A program made the translations under genes and the position numbers. Below, piece by piece: positions 16,719 through 25,906 of a DNA stretch of 61,752 bases. Within the stretch, counting starts at the first letter, position 1; the number at the start of each line of letters is the position of its first letter. The stretch lies in the NCBI GenBank assembly GCA_964631565.1, contig CAZVYJ010000015.1, positions 1 through 61,752 of the forward strand. Direction: 5' to 3'. The stretch comes from CAZVYJ01 sp964631565 (GTDB lineage: Bacteria; Planctomycetota; Phycisphaerae; SM23-33). The notes under the pieces were generated by a model, which did no database searches, had not been told where the DNA came from, and was given only the letters and a program-made list of their open reading frames with translations.

Positions 16719-19166
16719 ATGGGACTTCTCGCATCCAGCCTGACCTTTCTCCTGCCTGACTGGCCGATGCTTCTGGCGGCGGTCGCGGCGGGCGGCATTG
16801 CGTGGGAACTGGCGGCGCTAATCGCAGCCGTCGCAAGGCGGCGAGTCACAGTCAGAGGACTGATATTCAGGCTTATCGTAATCGCCGCGGCGCCTCTGGC
16901 GGCGATAGTGCTGGCCCTGCGGGGCTGTCCAGCCGAAACGTGGCTCGCCGGGGCGTCGATGGTCGCCGTCGCACTATGCGGCACGGCGTGGTGCGTGCGC
17001 AGCTACGGCCGAACCACGAACCCGGTCAGGCGACCGTGGAAGCTTCTGCTGCTGAGCCTGCGCATCGCCGTCGTTGCGATACTGGTGCTGCTCGTCTGCC
17101 GCCCTGCCATACAGAACAGCTCTATCAAAAAAATCCGCGGCACGGTGCTGATAGGCATCGACGCGTCATCTTCCATGCAGCGTCGCGACATGCCGCAGTC
17201 GTATCGCAGGGAGAATCTCGACAGCGGAGAAGAGCCGCAAACCAGAATATCCGCGGTGACCCAGGCACTGGAAGACAGCCGCAGCCGCATACAGAACATA
17301 ATGGATTCTGCGGACGTGGACATTTTCACGTTTTCCGACAAGGCCTTCGACTTTACCGGTCGCGGTTACGACATACAGGCGACCGGCGCTGCGACGGCCA
17401 TCGGCGACGCGGCGGCATCGGCCTTCGAGTCGCATGCCGCCGCCGGCAGAGACATCCACGCAATCGTGCTGCTGACGGACGGATGCAATAACACCGCCGA
17501 CGTCATTTCGCCCGACAAGCTTGCCGAGCTGATGGGCGCCCGCGGCGTAGCTGTGTTCACGGTGGGCGCCGGCTCGGAAAAGGCGACCGAGTCGTCGCAC
17601 ATACTGAACGTGAAAAACCTGACCGCGCCGGATGAGGTCGAGGTGTACAACCGGCTGCCGATATCCTGCCGAATCGAGACGATATCGCTGGCAGGCAGGC
17701 AAATCGAAGTCATCTGCACGTTCGGCGACGAAACCGTCGCGACAAAAACGCTCGATATCGCTGACTCACAGCAGGACGAAACCTGCCGCTTCGAACATAT
17801 CCCAACGACCAGCGGGTTCCGCCGGCTGAGCGTCATCGCGCGCGTCGTTGGCGAGCAGCCTCGCGACCTGACCGGCGAATCCGCCGCAAACAGGCTTGTC
17901 CAGGTAACCAACCGCGAACTGAAGGTGCTCTACGTCGAGGGCAAGGTGCGGTACGAGTCGAAATACGTCGCGCGGGCGCTGGCGTCGAGCAGGCGGATTA
18001 CGCTGGACCGCCGGGTTATTCTCGACAAGTCCGGCGCCGCGGAGCTGGGCGAGAACATCGACGACTGGCTGCAGTATCACGCGATTATCTTCGGCGATAT
18101 AGCCGCGTCGCAGTTCACGCCGAAGCAGCTCGAAATCATCCGCACGCTTGTGGACGAATACGGCAAAGGGTTCGCGATGATAGGCGGCCGCAACAGCTTC
18201 GGCAGCGGCGGCTGGGCCGACACCCCCATCGCCGACGTGCTGGGCGTGAACATGAGGCTGTCTGCCGGCAACGTGGACGGAATGATAAAAGTCGCGCCCA
18301 CCGAGGCCGGCCTGAAAAACGAATTGATGAAAATCGGCGAATCGCCGGAAATCGCCGACGACTGGGGAAAGCTGCCGGAAATGCCGGGCGCAAACCGGCT
18401 CGCCGGAATAAAAGAGGCAGCCGAGGTGCTGGCGACAACCAGTGACGGCATTCCGCTGATCGTCGCACACCGATACGGCAAGGGAAGGTCGCTGGCGATT
18501 GCGTTCGACACGACGTGGCGATGGGTGCTCTCGCCGAAAGAGACCGCCGAAAGCCAGAAAACATTCTGGCGCCAGGTGGCGATGTTCCTCGCCGCCCCCC
18601 AGGGTCACATCTGGATATCGACCGACAAAACCTCCTACGACCTGCGGCGTCTGGCAGCCGGAAGCGACATGATAAACGTCGCCGCCGGCCTGGAGGACTC
18701 AGCCGGCCTGCCGGTCACCAACGTGCCCGTCTCGGTCACGCTTATCGACGGCAGCGGCAACGAAACGCCGGTCGAGCTGAACGTAAGCGGGAGGATTCGC
18801 AGCGGAATGCTCGCTCCGCCGGCCGCCAGCGGGCTTTATCGCCTGACTATCGCTGCGGATTTCGAGGGCCGACGGATGCAGGCGGAATATCAATTCGACG
18901 TCACCAGCAAAGACCTTGAAGCCGCGGAAATTCTCGCCGATTTCGGCCTGCTGCGCCGGATGGCCGCCGCGGGCAACGGGCGATTCGTGCCGCTGAAAGA
19001 CTTTTGCTCGCTGCTGGAAGACATTCAGGCCGCCGCAGCGCCGAAAGTCAGGCGGGTCATCGAGCACGAAGACCTTTCGGCGGAATGGCGATGGTACGCC
19101 GTGATAACAGTCATTTCGTTGATGTGCATCGAATGGATGCTGCGAAAGCGGCTGGGACTTGTTTGA
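16719..19166 (+). CDS. Membrane protein with VWA (MIDAS) and class I amidotransferase-like domains
   Basis: An 815-residue protein with three or four N-terminal membrane segments (about 1-30, 45-70, 73-92, 108-128). A von Willebrand A domain follows with an intact MIDAS start GTVLIGIDASSSM (DxSxS, about residue 146) and LLTDGCNNTA. After a beta-rich stretch comes a glutamine-amidotransferase-like Rossmann region (YHAIIFGDIAASQFTPKQ, AMIGGRNSFGSGG). A C-terminal membrane segment (WYAVITVISLMCIEWML) anchors the end. The design matches the cluster protein at 41707-44274, so this is a detached paralogue. The ATG at 16719 has only a weak ribosome site. Confidence 0.85.
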   Translation: MGLLASSLTFLLPDWPMLLAAVAAGGIAWELAALIAAVARRRVTVRGLIFRLIVIAAAPLAAIVLALRGCPAETWLAGASMVAVALCGTAWCVRSYGRTTNPVRRPWKLLLLSLRIAVVAILVLLVCRPAIQNSSIKKIRGTVLIGIDASSSMQRRDMPQSYRRENLDSGEEPQTRISAVTQALEDSRSRIQNIMDSADVDIFTFSDKAFDFTGRGYDIQATGAATAIGDAAASAFESHAAAGRDIHAIVLLTDGCNNTADVISPDKLAELMGARGVAVFTVGAGSEKATESSHILNVKNLTAPDEVEVYNRLPISCRIETISLAGRQIEVICTFGDETVATKTLDIADSQQDETCRFEHIPTTSGFRRLSVIARVVGEQPRDLTGESAANRLVQVTNRELKVLYVEGKVRYESKYVARALASSRRITLDRRVILDKSGAAELGENIDDWLQYHAIIFGDIAASQFTPKQLEIIRTLVDEYGKGFAMIGGRNSFGSGGWADTPIADVLGVNMRLSAGNVDGMIKVAPTEAGLKNELMKIGESPEIADDWGKLPEMPGANRLAGIKEAAEVLATTSDGIPLIVAHRYGKGRSLAIAFDTTWRWVLSPKETAESQKTFWRQVAMFLAAPQGHIWISTDKTSYDLRRLAAGSDMINVAAGLEDSAGLPVTNVPVSVTLIDGSGNETPVELNVSGRIRSGMLAPPAASGLYRLTIAADFEGRRMQAEYQFDVTSKDLEAAEILADFGLLRRMAAAGNGRFVPLKDFCSLLEDIQAAAAPKVRRVIEHEDLSAEWRWYAVITVISLMCIEWMLRKRLGLV

Positions 19167-19173
19167 AAATCAC

Positions 19174-19298
19174 AAGCTGTTTCAAAATTATTTTGTGGGC
19201 GCTACGGCCCCTCAGGGGCCGTGTACTGTGTTGAACGAACACGGCTTGGCAAGCAAGCCGTGCCACCCTTGGCATAATTGGTTGTTTTGAAACAGCTT
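19174..19298. repeat. 125-bp nested inverted-repeat element between convergent genes
   Basis: Perfect 14-bp terminal inverted repeats (AAGCTGTTTCAAAA at 19174-19187, TTTTGAAACAGCTT at 19285-19298) enclose two more hairpins: CGGCCCC / GGGGCCG and CACGGCTTG / CAAGCCGTG (19237-19266). The last is shared with 25946-25975. The element ends exactly where the next minus-strand stop codon begins and may serve as a two-way terminator. Confidence 0.7.
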
Positions 19299-19844
19299 TT
19301 AAAACCTGCTGCCCTGTATGTTGGATTTCAGTCCGTCTCTCAGCGAAGGCCCGCGGCGGTTCAGCCGCGACCTCTCCACTATCAGCCAAACCAGGCATGT
19401 AACCCACAGCAGCACGGCGATCGGCACGATGATCGGCAACGAAATCGCGCTGACGGTCTCCAGCGGGCTTCCGGCGTTTTCAAGTGCGCTAGCCGGGCTT
19501 ATGTGAGGCTGGTACGAGGCGTAGCTGACCAGAACCGCACCGAGGGCGGCCACGCTTATCTGCAGCCCGGCCGAAAGCCACGACCATGAAATGCTTATCT
19601 TCTGATACGAACTTATTACAACCAATATCATCGACGCCACCAGCCACGCCAGCCCGACAATATCTATGACAAATCCGGCATCGACGAAGAAAACCTTGAC
19701 CACCTCCGTGAGCCACGGCAGCTTGAGGCTGCTGATGTGGGTGGACTTGATCATCTCCTGAACGACGGCGCGGCTGACGCCGGCGACCAGCGCCCATACA
19801 AGATAGGCCGAGCCTGTGAAACAGATGGCCAATCCGACGTCCAT
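19299..19844 (-). CDS. Four-TM membrane protein of unknown function
   Basis: 181 residues with four predicted membrane helices: VGLAICFTGSAYLVWALVAG, then a segment around IDIVGLAWLVASMILVVI, then WLSAGLQISVAALGAVLVSY, and finally PIIVPIAVLLWVTCLVWLIV. A basic tail follows. The first loop carries EMIKSTHISSLKLPW. No known family recognised; it vaguely resembles MotA/ExbB-like topology but I see no conserved motif. The start at 19844 has AGAGGA upstream, while longer in-frame starts have none. It is convergent with the VWA gene at 16719. Confidence 0.65.
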   Translation of the reverse strand: MDVGLAICFTGSAYLVWALVAGVSRAVVQEMIKSTHISSLKLPWLTEVVKVFFVDAGFVIDIVGLAWLVASMILVVISSYQKISISWSWLSAGLQISVAALGAVLVSYASYQPHISPASALENAGSPLETVSAISLPIIVPIAVLLWVTCLVWLIVERSRLNRRGPSLRDGLKSNIQGSRF

Positions 19845-20267
19845 TCTGGTTGTCCTCTTGAGGCGTCCGAGCATAACGGCATTATTACACCACTTTAATC
19901 GGCGCGCGTCAAAACAAAGTAAGAGCGCCTGACAAAAAGAAAAAGCCTGAACCACGGAGAGCACAGAGAACACAAAGAACAGAGAATACGGTATTGGAAG
20001 ATTTTTGTTTTTACTTCGCGTCCTCTGTGAACTCTGTGGTTCATTTTGTTATGGGGGCCAAGATGGTATGGCTTAAAAATAGGGCGTAAAATTACTTTTT
20101 CCGCCTGAACCGCCAAAACATTTGCCCCCGTCGTTTCCGACAAATAGAATATCTGCAGACGCCGGGCAGTCCGGCAGAACAAGCAAAGTCAAAGATCACT
20201 TCTTTTTACCGCCGTGCCTTAGTTAGCCTGCGGCCGAAAGTTTGGTTGCCAATCCGGGAGATTGTGC
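19845..20267. other. Intergenic region with repeat copy B
   Basis: 423 nt between the divergent membrane-protein and histidine-kinase genes. It contains the inverted repeat at 19949-20042. The segment 20060-20250 has GC-rich stretches that fold partly, but I could not match it to a riboswitch class. Confidence 0.4.
19949..20042. repeat. Extragenic inverted repeat with 9-nt periodic arms (copy B)
   Basis: The left arm GAACCACGGAGAGCACAGAG and the right arm ending ACTCTGTGGTTC match copy A at 1168-1261 at both ends. Total length is equal (94 nt), and the flank AAAAAGAAAxAGCCT is also shared. Confidence 0.7.
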
Positions 20268-23036
20268 ATGTGTGCCAAGCATGAAAATGCTGCATCAGAG
20301 GAAAGTGGTCACAAATCATCAAGGCAGCCGATCTGGGCTGACGCTCTTAACGCCGTAAGCGACATCATATGCCTACTCGATGCCGATGGCAGAATCACCC
20401 AGTGCAGCAAGTCCATGAGCGAAATGTTGGGCGCCAATGAGACCGACATTATCGGCCGGCATTGCTGGGAAGTAATGCACGGCACAGACAAGCCCATTGA
20501 AAACTGCCCCTTCCAGAAAATGCTTGGCAGCGGAAAAAGGGAAAAGCTCACGCTCCCCGCCGGCGATAAATGGTTTGAAGTCACCGTGGACCCGATTTAC
20601 CGCGAGGGCGAGTTTGTCGGCGCCGCTCATGTAATGAAAGACATCACCGAGCAGAAACATTGGGAAAGGGCTTTGCAGGAGAGCGAGGCGCAGCTCTCGG
20701 CCGTGTTCAACCACGCTCCCATAATCATAATACTGGTCGATTCAAAAAGCCGCATCCGCCGCATAAACCAGGCGGCCGTCAAATTTTCACACATGGAGCC
20801 GGATAATCTGCTTCAGGACGGACCCGGCCGGGTTTTGAGATGCGTCAACGCACTGAAAAATCCCGATGGATGCGGCGCAACGGAGAACTGCCAAAACTGC
20901 ATCCTGCGAAACACGCTGCTGGGCGCGCTTCAGACGGGCCAGCCTCATCGTAACGTCGAGGCGACTCTGGCCGTCCTGAACCATGAGCATTCTCACGACA
21001 TAAAAGTGAAAACATCCGCCGCTCCGGTTGACGTCGGCGGCGAAAAAATGATCATCGCCTGCATCGAAGACATCACGGAGCAAAAGCTGGCGGAAGAGCA
21101 TCTCAGCCGAAGCGAGGAAAAGTTCGCCAAGGCCTTCCGGCGAACGCCGCTGATAATGAGCATCAGCAATCTCAAAGACGGCGAATTTATCGAAGTCAAC
21201 GATTCATTCCTTCGATGCCTCGAATACGAACCGGGCGAGGTCATAGGAAAAACCTCCATAGAACTTGGAATATTGGATACGAAAACCAGGGCGATTCTCG
21301 TTAATGACCTGAAGACAAAAGGCAGGATTGAAGATCGGCCAATCGTGGTTCGAACTAAAAGCGGCAGGCTGCTTGACTGCCTGTTCTTCGGAGAATCGAT
21401 AATACTGGAAGGCGAACCGAAACTCCTCGCCATAGTTCGGGACATCACCGAACAGAAAAAGGCATTGGAGGAACTGGCCGAAAGCCAATCGCTCCTCGCC
21501 GAAGCGCAGCATATCGCCCATCTCGGAAGCTGGCGGTGGAATGCGGCGGAAAATGAAGTTCACTGGTCGGATGAGGTTTATAACATATTCGGCCTGTCTA
21601 AAGATGAATTTACGCCGTCTTTCGAAGGCCACATGAAATACATCCCGCCCGAGGAGGCGGAAGAATACAGGCGCACCGTGGAGGCCAGCCTGCGCGGCGG
21701 GAAACCGTTCGAATACGAATTTCACATCGTCAGGCCCGACGGCGAACTGTGTACCGCATGGGTCCGGGGCAACGTCAAAGTGAACGAAAACGGCAAACCG
21801 ATCGGCATGTACGGAACCGTTCAGGATATAACCGAGAGGAAAAAAGCCGAGCAGGAAAGAAGAATGCTCGAATCGCAGATGCAGCATGCTCAGAAACTCG
21901 AAAGCCTCGGCGTGCTGGCGGGCGGCATCGCCCATGACTTCAACAATCTGCTGATGGCCGTTCTCGGCAACGCCGACCTGGCGCTGCGGGACACGCCGGA
22001 AACGTCGCCGGCCTACTTAAATCTGACTGAAATACGCAAGGCCGCAGTCAGGGCCGCCGAACTCACCGCCCAGATGCTCGCCTATTCCGGCAAAGGCAGG
22101 TTCGTCGTAAAACCAATAAGCCTGAACGAAGTGGTTACCGAAATGGAGCACCTGCTGGATGTCTCCATATCGAAGAGGATCGTTCGCAGGCTGGAACTCG
22201 CCGACGATCTGCCCGCAATCGACGCCGACGCCTCTCAAATCAGGCAGGTGGTGATGAACCTCATCACGAACGCCTCGGAGGCAATCGGCGACAAAAGCGG
22301 ATTCATCAGCATCACCACCGGCGTAATGCAGGCCGACAAAAAATATCTCGACAGCGCCTACATAAACCACAATCTGGAACCGGGAAGATATGTATTTCTT
22401 GAAATCGCAGACACCGGCTGCGGCATGGACGGGCAGACCATATCAAAGTTATTCGACCCGTTTTTCACGACCAAGTTCACCGGCCGCGGCCTGGGCATGG
22501 CCGCAGTGCTCGGCATAGTCCGCGGGCACAAGGGCGCAATCAAGGTTGAAAGCAAACCGGGCAAAGGTTCGAGATTCCGGGTAATCTTCCCGATAAGCAC
22601 CCGTCCGGCGGAAACAACCGCCCAGGCCGCCATATTCGAGCCTTCATGGAAAGGTTCGGGCACTATATTGCTGGCCGAAGACGAGGAAAGCGTGCGCACC
22701 GTCGCCGCCATGCTGCTCGAACGCATCGGGTTCAAGGTGATACCCGTAAGCAACGGTCGGCAGGCCGCGGATACCTTCCGCAAACATAAGGACGAAATCG
22801 ACGCCGTCATGCTCGACATGACAATGTCCGGTATCTCCGGACAGGAAACCGTCAGGCTGCTGCGGAAAATACGCAAAAACATCAAGGTGATACTCACAAG
22901 CGGATACAACGAGCAGGACGCCATCGCTCGGTTCGCGGGTGAGCGTCTGGCCGCCTTCGTCCAGAAACCTTACGAGCTTAAGAACCTGGCCGAGGTAATG
23001 CAGAAAGTCCTGGGCAGAAAAAAGAGGAAAAATTAA
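20268..23036 (+). CDS. Hybrid sensor histidine kinase with four PAS domains and C-terminal receiver
   Basis: 922 residues, with no membrane segment, so cytosolic sensing. PAS domains lie at about 22-127, 133-270, 275-395 and 405-523, three with a PAC ending (DITEQK/DITERK). The second PAS contains a CxxxxxCxxC-type cluster (CGATENCQNC), which could bind metal or FeS. The kinase core has the H-box GGIAHDFNNLL (phospho-His about 554), N-box VMNLITNASEAI, DTGCGMD, FDPFFTTKF and GRGLGMAAVLGI. The receiver (about 800-920) has phospho-acceptor MLDMTM (about 847) and ends VQKPYELKNL. GGGAG favours ATG 20268 over TTG 20262. No response regulator is adjacent. Confidence 0.93.
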   Translation: MCAKHENAASEESGHKSSRQPIWADALNAVSDIICLLDADGRITQCSKSMSEMLGANETDIIGRHCWEVMHGTDKPIENCPFQKMLGSGKREKLTLPAGDKWFEVTVDPIYREGEFVGAAHVMKDITEQKHWERALQESEAQLSAVFNHAPIIIILVDSKSRIRRINQAAVKFSHMEPDNLLQDGPGRVLRCVNALKNPDGCGATENCQNCILRNTLLGALQTGQPHRNVEATLAVLNHEHSHDIKVKTSAAPVDVGGEKMIIACIEDITEQKLAEEHLSRSEEKFAKAFRRTPLIMSISNLKDGEFIEVNDSFLRCLEYEPGEVIGKTSIELGILDTKTRAILVNDLKTKGRIEDRPIVVRTKSGRLLDCLFFGESIILEGEPKLLAIVRDITEQKKALEELAESQSLLAEAQHIAHLGSWRWNAAENEVHWSDEVYNIFGLSKDEFTPSFEGHMKYIPPEEAEEYRRTVEASLRGGKPFEYEFHIVRPDGELCTAWVRGNVKVNENGKPIGMYGTVQDITERKKAEQERRMLESQMQHAQKLESLGVLAGGIAHDFNNLLMAVLGNADLALRDTPETSPAYLNLTEIRKAAVRAAELTAQMLAYSGKGRFVVKPISLNEVVTEMEHLLDVSISKRIVRRLELADDLPAIDADASQIRQVVMNLITNASEAIGDKSGFISITTGVMQADKKYLDSAYINHNLEPGRYVFLEIADTGCGMDGQTISKLFDPFFTTKFTGRGLGMAAVLGIVRGHKGAIKVESKPGKGSRFRVIFPISTRPAETTAQAAIFEPSWKGSGTILLAEDEESVRTVAAMLLERIGFKVIPVSNGRQAADTFRKHKDEIDAVMLDMTMSGISGQETVRLLRKIRKNIKVILTSGYNEQDAIARFAGERLAAFVQKPYELKNLAEVMQKVLGRKKRKN

Positions 23037-23094
23037 CCTTGCAAAAGATTATTGAGCGAAACGGAAAGATTATATCCGCCAGAATTAACTTCTT

Positions 23095-24459
23095 TCAGAT
23101 CGCCAGATCGTTATCTGCGTCCTTATCACCGTGCGGCGTGCGAAAAAACAAGGCCATGCCGAAAGTCAAAGGCCCAAGACGCCCGCAGAACATCAGAAAC
23201 GTCACAATCAGTTTGCCCATATTGCTGAGCGTCGCCGTTATTCCGGTGCTCAAACCCACCGTGCCCAGGGCCGAGGCCGCTTCGAAAAGATTCTGCTCGA
23301 ATAGTGCCTTCTCAGTCAGCTCGAGCAGGTACGTCCCGGCAAAAAGCAGCAGCAGGTAAAACCCCAGTCCTGCGACGGCCGTCCATACCCGCTCCAATGG
23401 AACAAGCCTGCCCCAGAATCTCACCTCATGGTCGCCTCGCAGCGCGCTTCGCATAACACCTATCAGCGCCGAAAACGTCGTGGATTTCAGACCGCCGCCT
23501 GTGCCGGAAGGAGATGCTCCGATGACCATGAGAACCGTCAGAATCAGAAGTGTAGCCTTGGAAACCTGCGAAATGCTGATTGTATTGAAGCCAACGGTCG
23601 TCATCGCGGTCATCGCCTGGAAGAAAGCATCCAGAAGCCTCTCGTCAGCGGGTTTGGACGCAATGGAAGGTTCCCCAAGGAATATCAGCAGCGTGCCTAT
23701 GACGCTCAGCCACAATGTGCTCCACAGTATAACTTTGCTCGTCAGCGTAATCCGCTGAATCTTGCCCGTAAACATCCGCCAGCAGTCAACGAATACGATG
23801 AATCCGATTGCACCGAGATAGCTCAGGACGGCTACGACAAAATTGAGCCAGAAATTGGTGCTGAAAGCCTCAAAGCTGTTGTTGTAAAGGCTGAAGCCGG
23901 CCGTGCAGAAAGAAGATATGCTGTGAAATACCGCACTCCACAGGGGCGTCGGCACGCCGGCAGCATTAAAGATGAAATACAACGCCGCCGCCCCCAGCGT
24001 TTCTGTCACGATTGTAAAAGTAATCACGCTGCGAATGAACTTGTCGATATGAAACGACCTCGGCAGGCTGAAGACGGTATGACCAATTTCCCTGCGCGTT
24101 TCGGAAAGGTCGGATTTGCGGGAAAGAATGATAAATGATCCGAGCGTCATGTACCCGATTCCGCCCAATTGAATCAGGACGAGAATTACGATTTGGCCAA
24201 GTACGCTGTAATCGTCCGAAACGCTGACCGTGACCAGACCGGTTGTCGAAACGGCCGAGGTCGCCGTAAAAAGATTGTCCAGCGGTTTTACGTCCCCGTG
24301 CTGCTGGGCGAACGGAATACAAAGCACCAGCCACCCAATCACAATATACGACAAATAGCCGAGCAGCGCGAACTGGGCCGGGTGAAGCCTTTTAACCAGA
24401 GCGTGTAAACCGGCAAAAAACTCCATGAATGTCTTTCTCTTTTTCATATAGAGTCGCAC
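23095..24459 (-). CDS. TrkH/KtrB-type potassium uptake membrane subunit
   Basis: Up to 454 residues, with the four membrane-pore-membrane repeats of the Trk/Ktr/HKT superfamily. The four selectivity-filter segments are visible with their Gly: SAVSTTGLVT, SSFCTAGFSL, TAMTTVGFNT and GTVGLSTGIT. The sequence GASPSGTGGGLKSTTF between repeats 3 and 4 is characteristic of KtrB. The regulatory RCK subunit (KtrA/TrkA) is not in the window. In-frame ATGs 4 and 11 codons into the ORF could be the true start. It is convergent with the histidine kinase, 58 nt apart. Confidence 0.92.
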   Translation of the reverse strand: MRLYMKKRKTFMEFFAGLHALVKRLHPAQFALLGYLSYIVIGWLVLCIPFAQQHGDVKPLDNLFTATSAVSTTGLVTVSVSDDYSVLGQIVILVLIQLGGIGYMTLGSFIILSRKSDLSETRREIGHTVFSLPRSFHIDKFIRSVITFTIVTETLGAAALYFIFNAAGVPTPLWSAVFHSISSFCTAGFSLYNNSFEAFSTNFWLNFVVAVLSYLGAIGFIVFVDCWRMFTGKIQRITLTSKVILWSTLWLSVIGTLLIFLGEPSIASKPADERLLDAFFQAMTAMTTVGFNTISISQVSKATLLILTVLMVIGASPSGTGGGLKSTTFSALIGVMRSALRGDHEVRFWGRLVPLERVWTAVAGLGFYLLLLFAGTYLLELTEKALFEQNLFEAASALGTVGLSTGITATLSNMGKLIVTFLMFCGRLGPLTFGMALFFRTPHGDKDADNDLAI

Positions 24460-24625
24460 TCAACGAATTTTCTGAGGTTTGAATAAGCCTGATATACACA
24501 GCGATTTATGGTAACGGCCTGCTCCTATGCGTACAATAACAAACGGACAAGTTTACGGGAACCTCCAGTCGCAACGGGCGTCAAATATATAAACACGGAA
24601 CCCACTGTGTTAAAGGAGCATAAAA

Positions 24626-25906
24626 ATGCGCAAAATGAACATTCTGACCCTCATGGCAGTTCTCGCCGTTTGCCTTAACGCTTCCGGACTCACGCCTCCC
24701 CCGCCCGGATACGAAAAAGATCAAAAGGAAAAGAAACAGATAGCCGCCGTCGTCAACGGGGGCAACGAGTTCGCGTTCGACCTCTATACAAAGCTGGCCG
24801 CCGATAACAAGGGCAACCTGTTCTTCTCTCCCGCCAGCATCCACACCGCACTGGCGATGACCTACGCCGGCGCGAAAGGCACGACCGCCGAGCAGATGGC
24901 CAGGACGCTTCACTACACACTGAAGGACGACGAGCTTCCGCCGGCCTTCGCACTGTTCATCAAGAAGCTGAACACCCCCCGCATGGACCGCGAGGACAAG
25001 CCCGTCTACCAGCTCACGATAGCCAATGCGCTGTGGGGCCAGCAGGGCTACCCGTGGCTGGAGGAATTTTTGAAAGTCACGAAAGACAACTACGGCGCGT
25101 CCCTGCAGGAACTGGATTTCAAAACACAGGCCGAAGAGTCCAGAAAAACCATCAACAAGTGGGTCGAAGAGCAGACAAAGGAAAAAATAAAGAACCTCAT
25201 CCCCGAGGGCGTCCTCGACGAAACCACCCGCCTGGTCCTGACGAACGCCATCTACTTCAAGAGCTGCTGGCATGAGCAGTTCAAAAAGGAAAACACGAAG
25301 GATGAGTCGTTTAACCTCACCGCGGAAAAAAAAGTCGACGTCCCAATGATGCACCAGAAGGGAAACGTGGCCTACATGGAGACCGACGACTTCCAGGCGG
25401 TGCAGCTGATATATCAGTACGGCGACCTGGCGATGTTCATCTTCCTGCCGAAGAAAATAGACGGTCTTGCCGGAATGGAGAAGCAGCTCACGGCGGAAAA
25501 TCTCAAGGAGTGGTCCGTCAATAAAATGAAAACCGCCGAGGTCGAGCTTTCGATGCCTCGGTTCAAGATCGAAAGCTCCTTCTCGCTTGGCGACACGCTG
25601 AAGGCGATGGGCATGCCCGACGCATTCGACAAAAAGCTGGCCGACTTCACCGGTATGTGCGCCGATGCGAAAAAGGACCAACTGCGGATTTCCCAGGTCA
25701 TCCACAAGGCTTTTGTGGCCGTTGACGAAGAAGGCACCGAAGCTGCGGCAGCCACCGCAGTCGTCATGGTGGGCGCAACGGCGGTCAAGCCGAAGCTTGA
25801 ATCAAAGATATTCAAGGCCGATCACCCGTTCGTGTTCGTGATTCGTCACAGGGATACCGGCAGCGTGCTGTTCATCGGCCGCGTGATGAACCCCAAGGGC
25901 GAGTAA
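24626..25906 (+). CDS. Secreted serpin (serine protease inhibitor)
   Basis: A 426-residue serpin with a signal peptide (MRKMNILTLMAVLAVCLNAS). The fold is well marked by NLFFSPASIHTALAMTYAGA, LVLTNAIYFKSCWHEQF, the breach region RISQVIHKAFVAVDEEG and the C-terminal HPFVFVIRHRDTGSVLFIGR. The reactive-loop hinge (EEGTEAAAATA, about 364-374) has small residues at P15-P9, as in inhibitory serpins. By alignment to alpha-1-antitrypsin numbering P1 falls near Ala-Thr, suggesting elastase-like targets, but the loop is a few residues longer so this is approximate. AAAGGAG precedes the ATG. Probably periplasmic or extracellular. Confidence 0.95.
   Translation: MRKMNILTLMAVLAVCLNASGLTPPPPGYEKDQKEKKQIAAVVNGGNEFAFDLYTKLAADNKGNLFFSPASIHTALAMTYAGAKGTTAEQMARTLHYTLKDDELPPAFALFIKKLNTPRMDREDKPVYQLTIANALWGQQGYPWLEEFLKVTKDNYGASLQELDFKTQAEESRKTINKWVEEQTKEKIKNLIPEGVLDETTRLVLTNAIYFKSCWHEQFKKENTKDESFNLTAEKKVDVPMMHQKGNVAYMETDDFQAVQLIYQYGDLAMFIFLPKKIDGLAGMEKQLTAENLKEWSVNKMKTAEVELSMPRFKIESSFSLGDTLKAMGMPDAFDKKLADFTGMCADAKKDQLRISQVIHKAFVAVDEEGTEAAAATAVVMVGATAVKPKLESKIFKADHPFVFVIRHRDTGSVLFIGRVMNPKGE

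Noticed and set aside
20060..20260. Possible c-di-GMP (GEMM) riboswitch in the histidine-kinase leader
   Set aside because: There is a GCAAAG-like piece and a GC-rich helix, but the GAAA tetraloop, its receptor and the conserved pairing could not be aligned.
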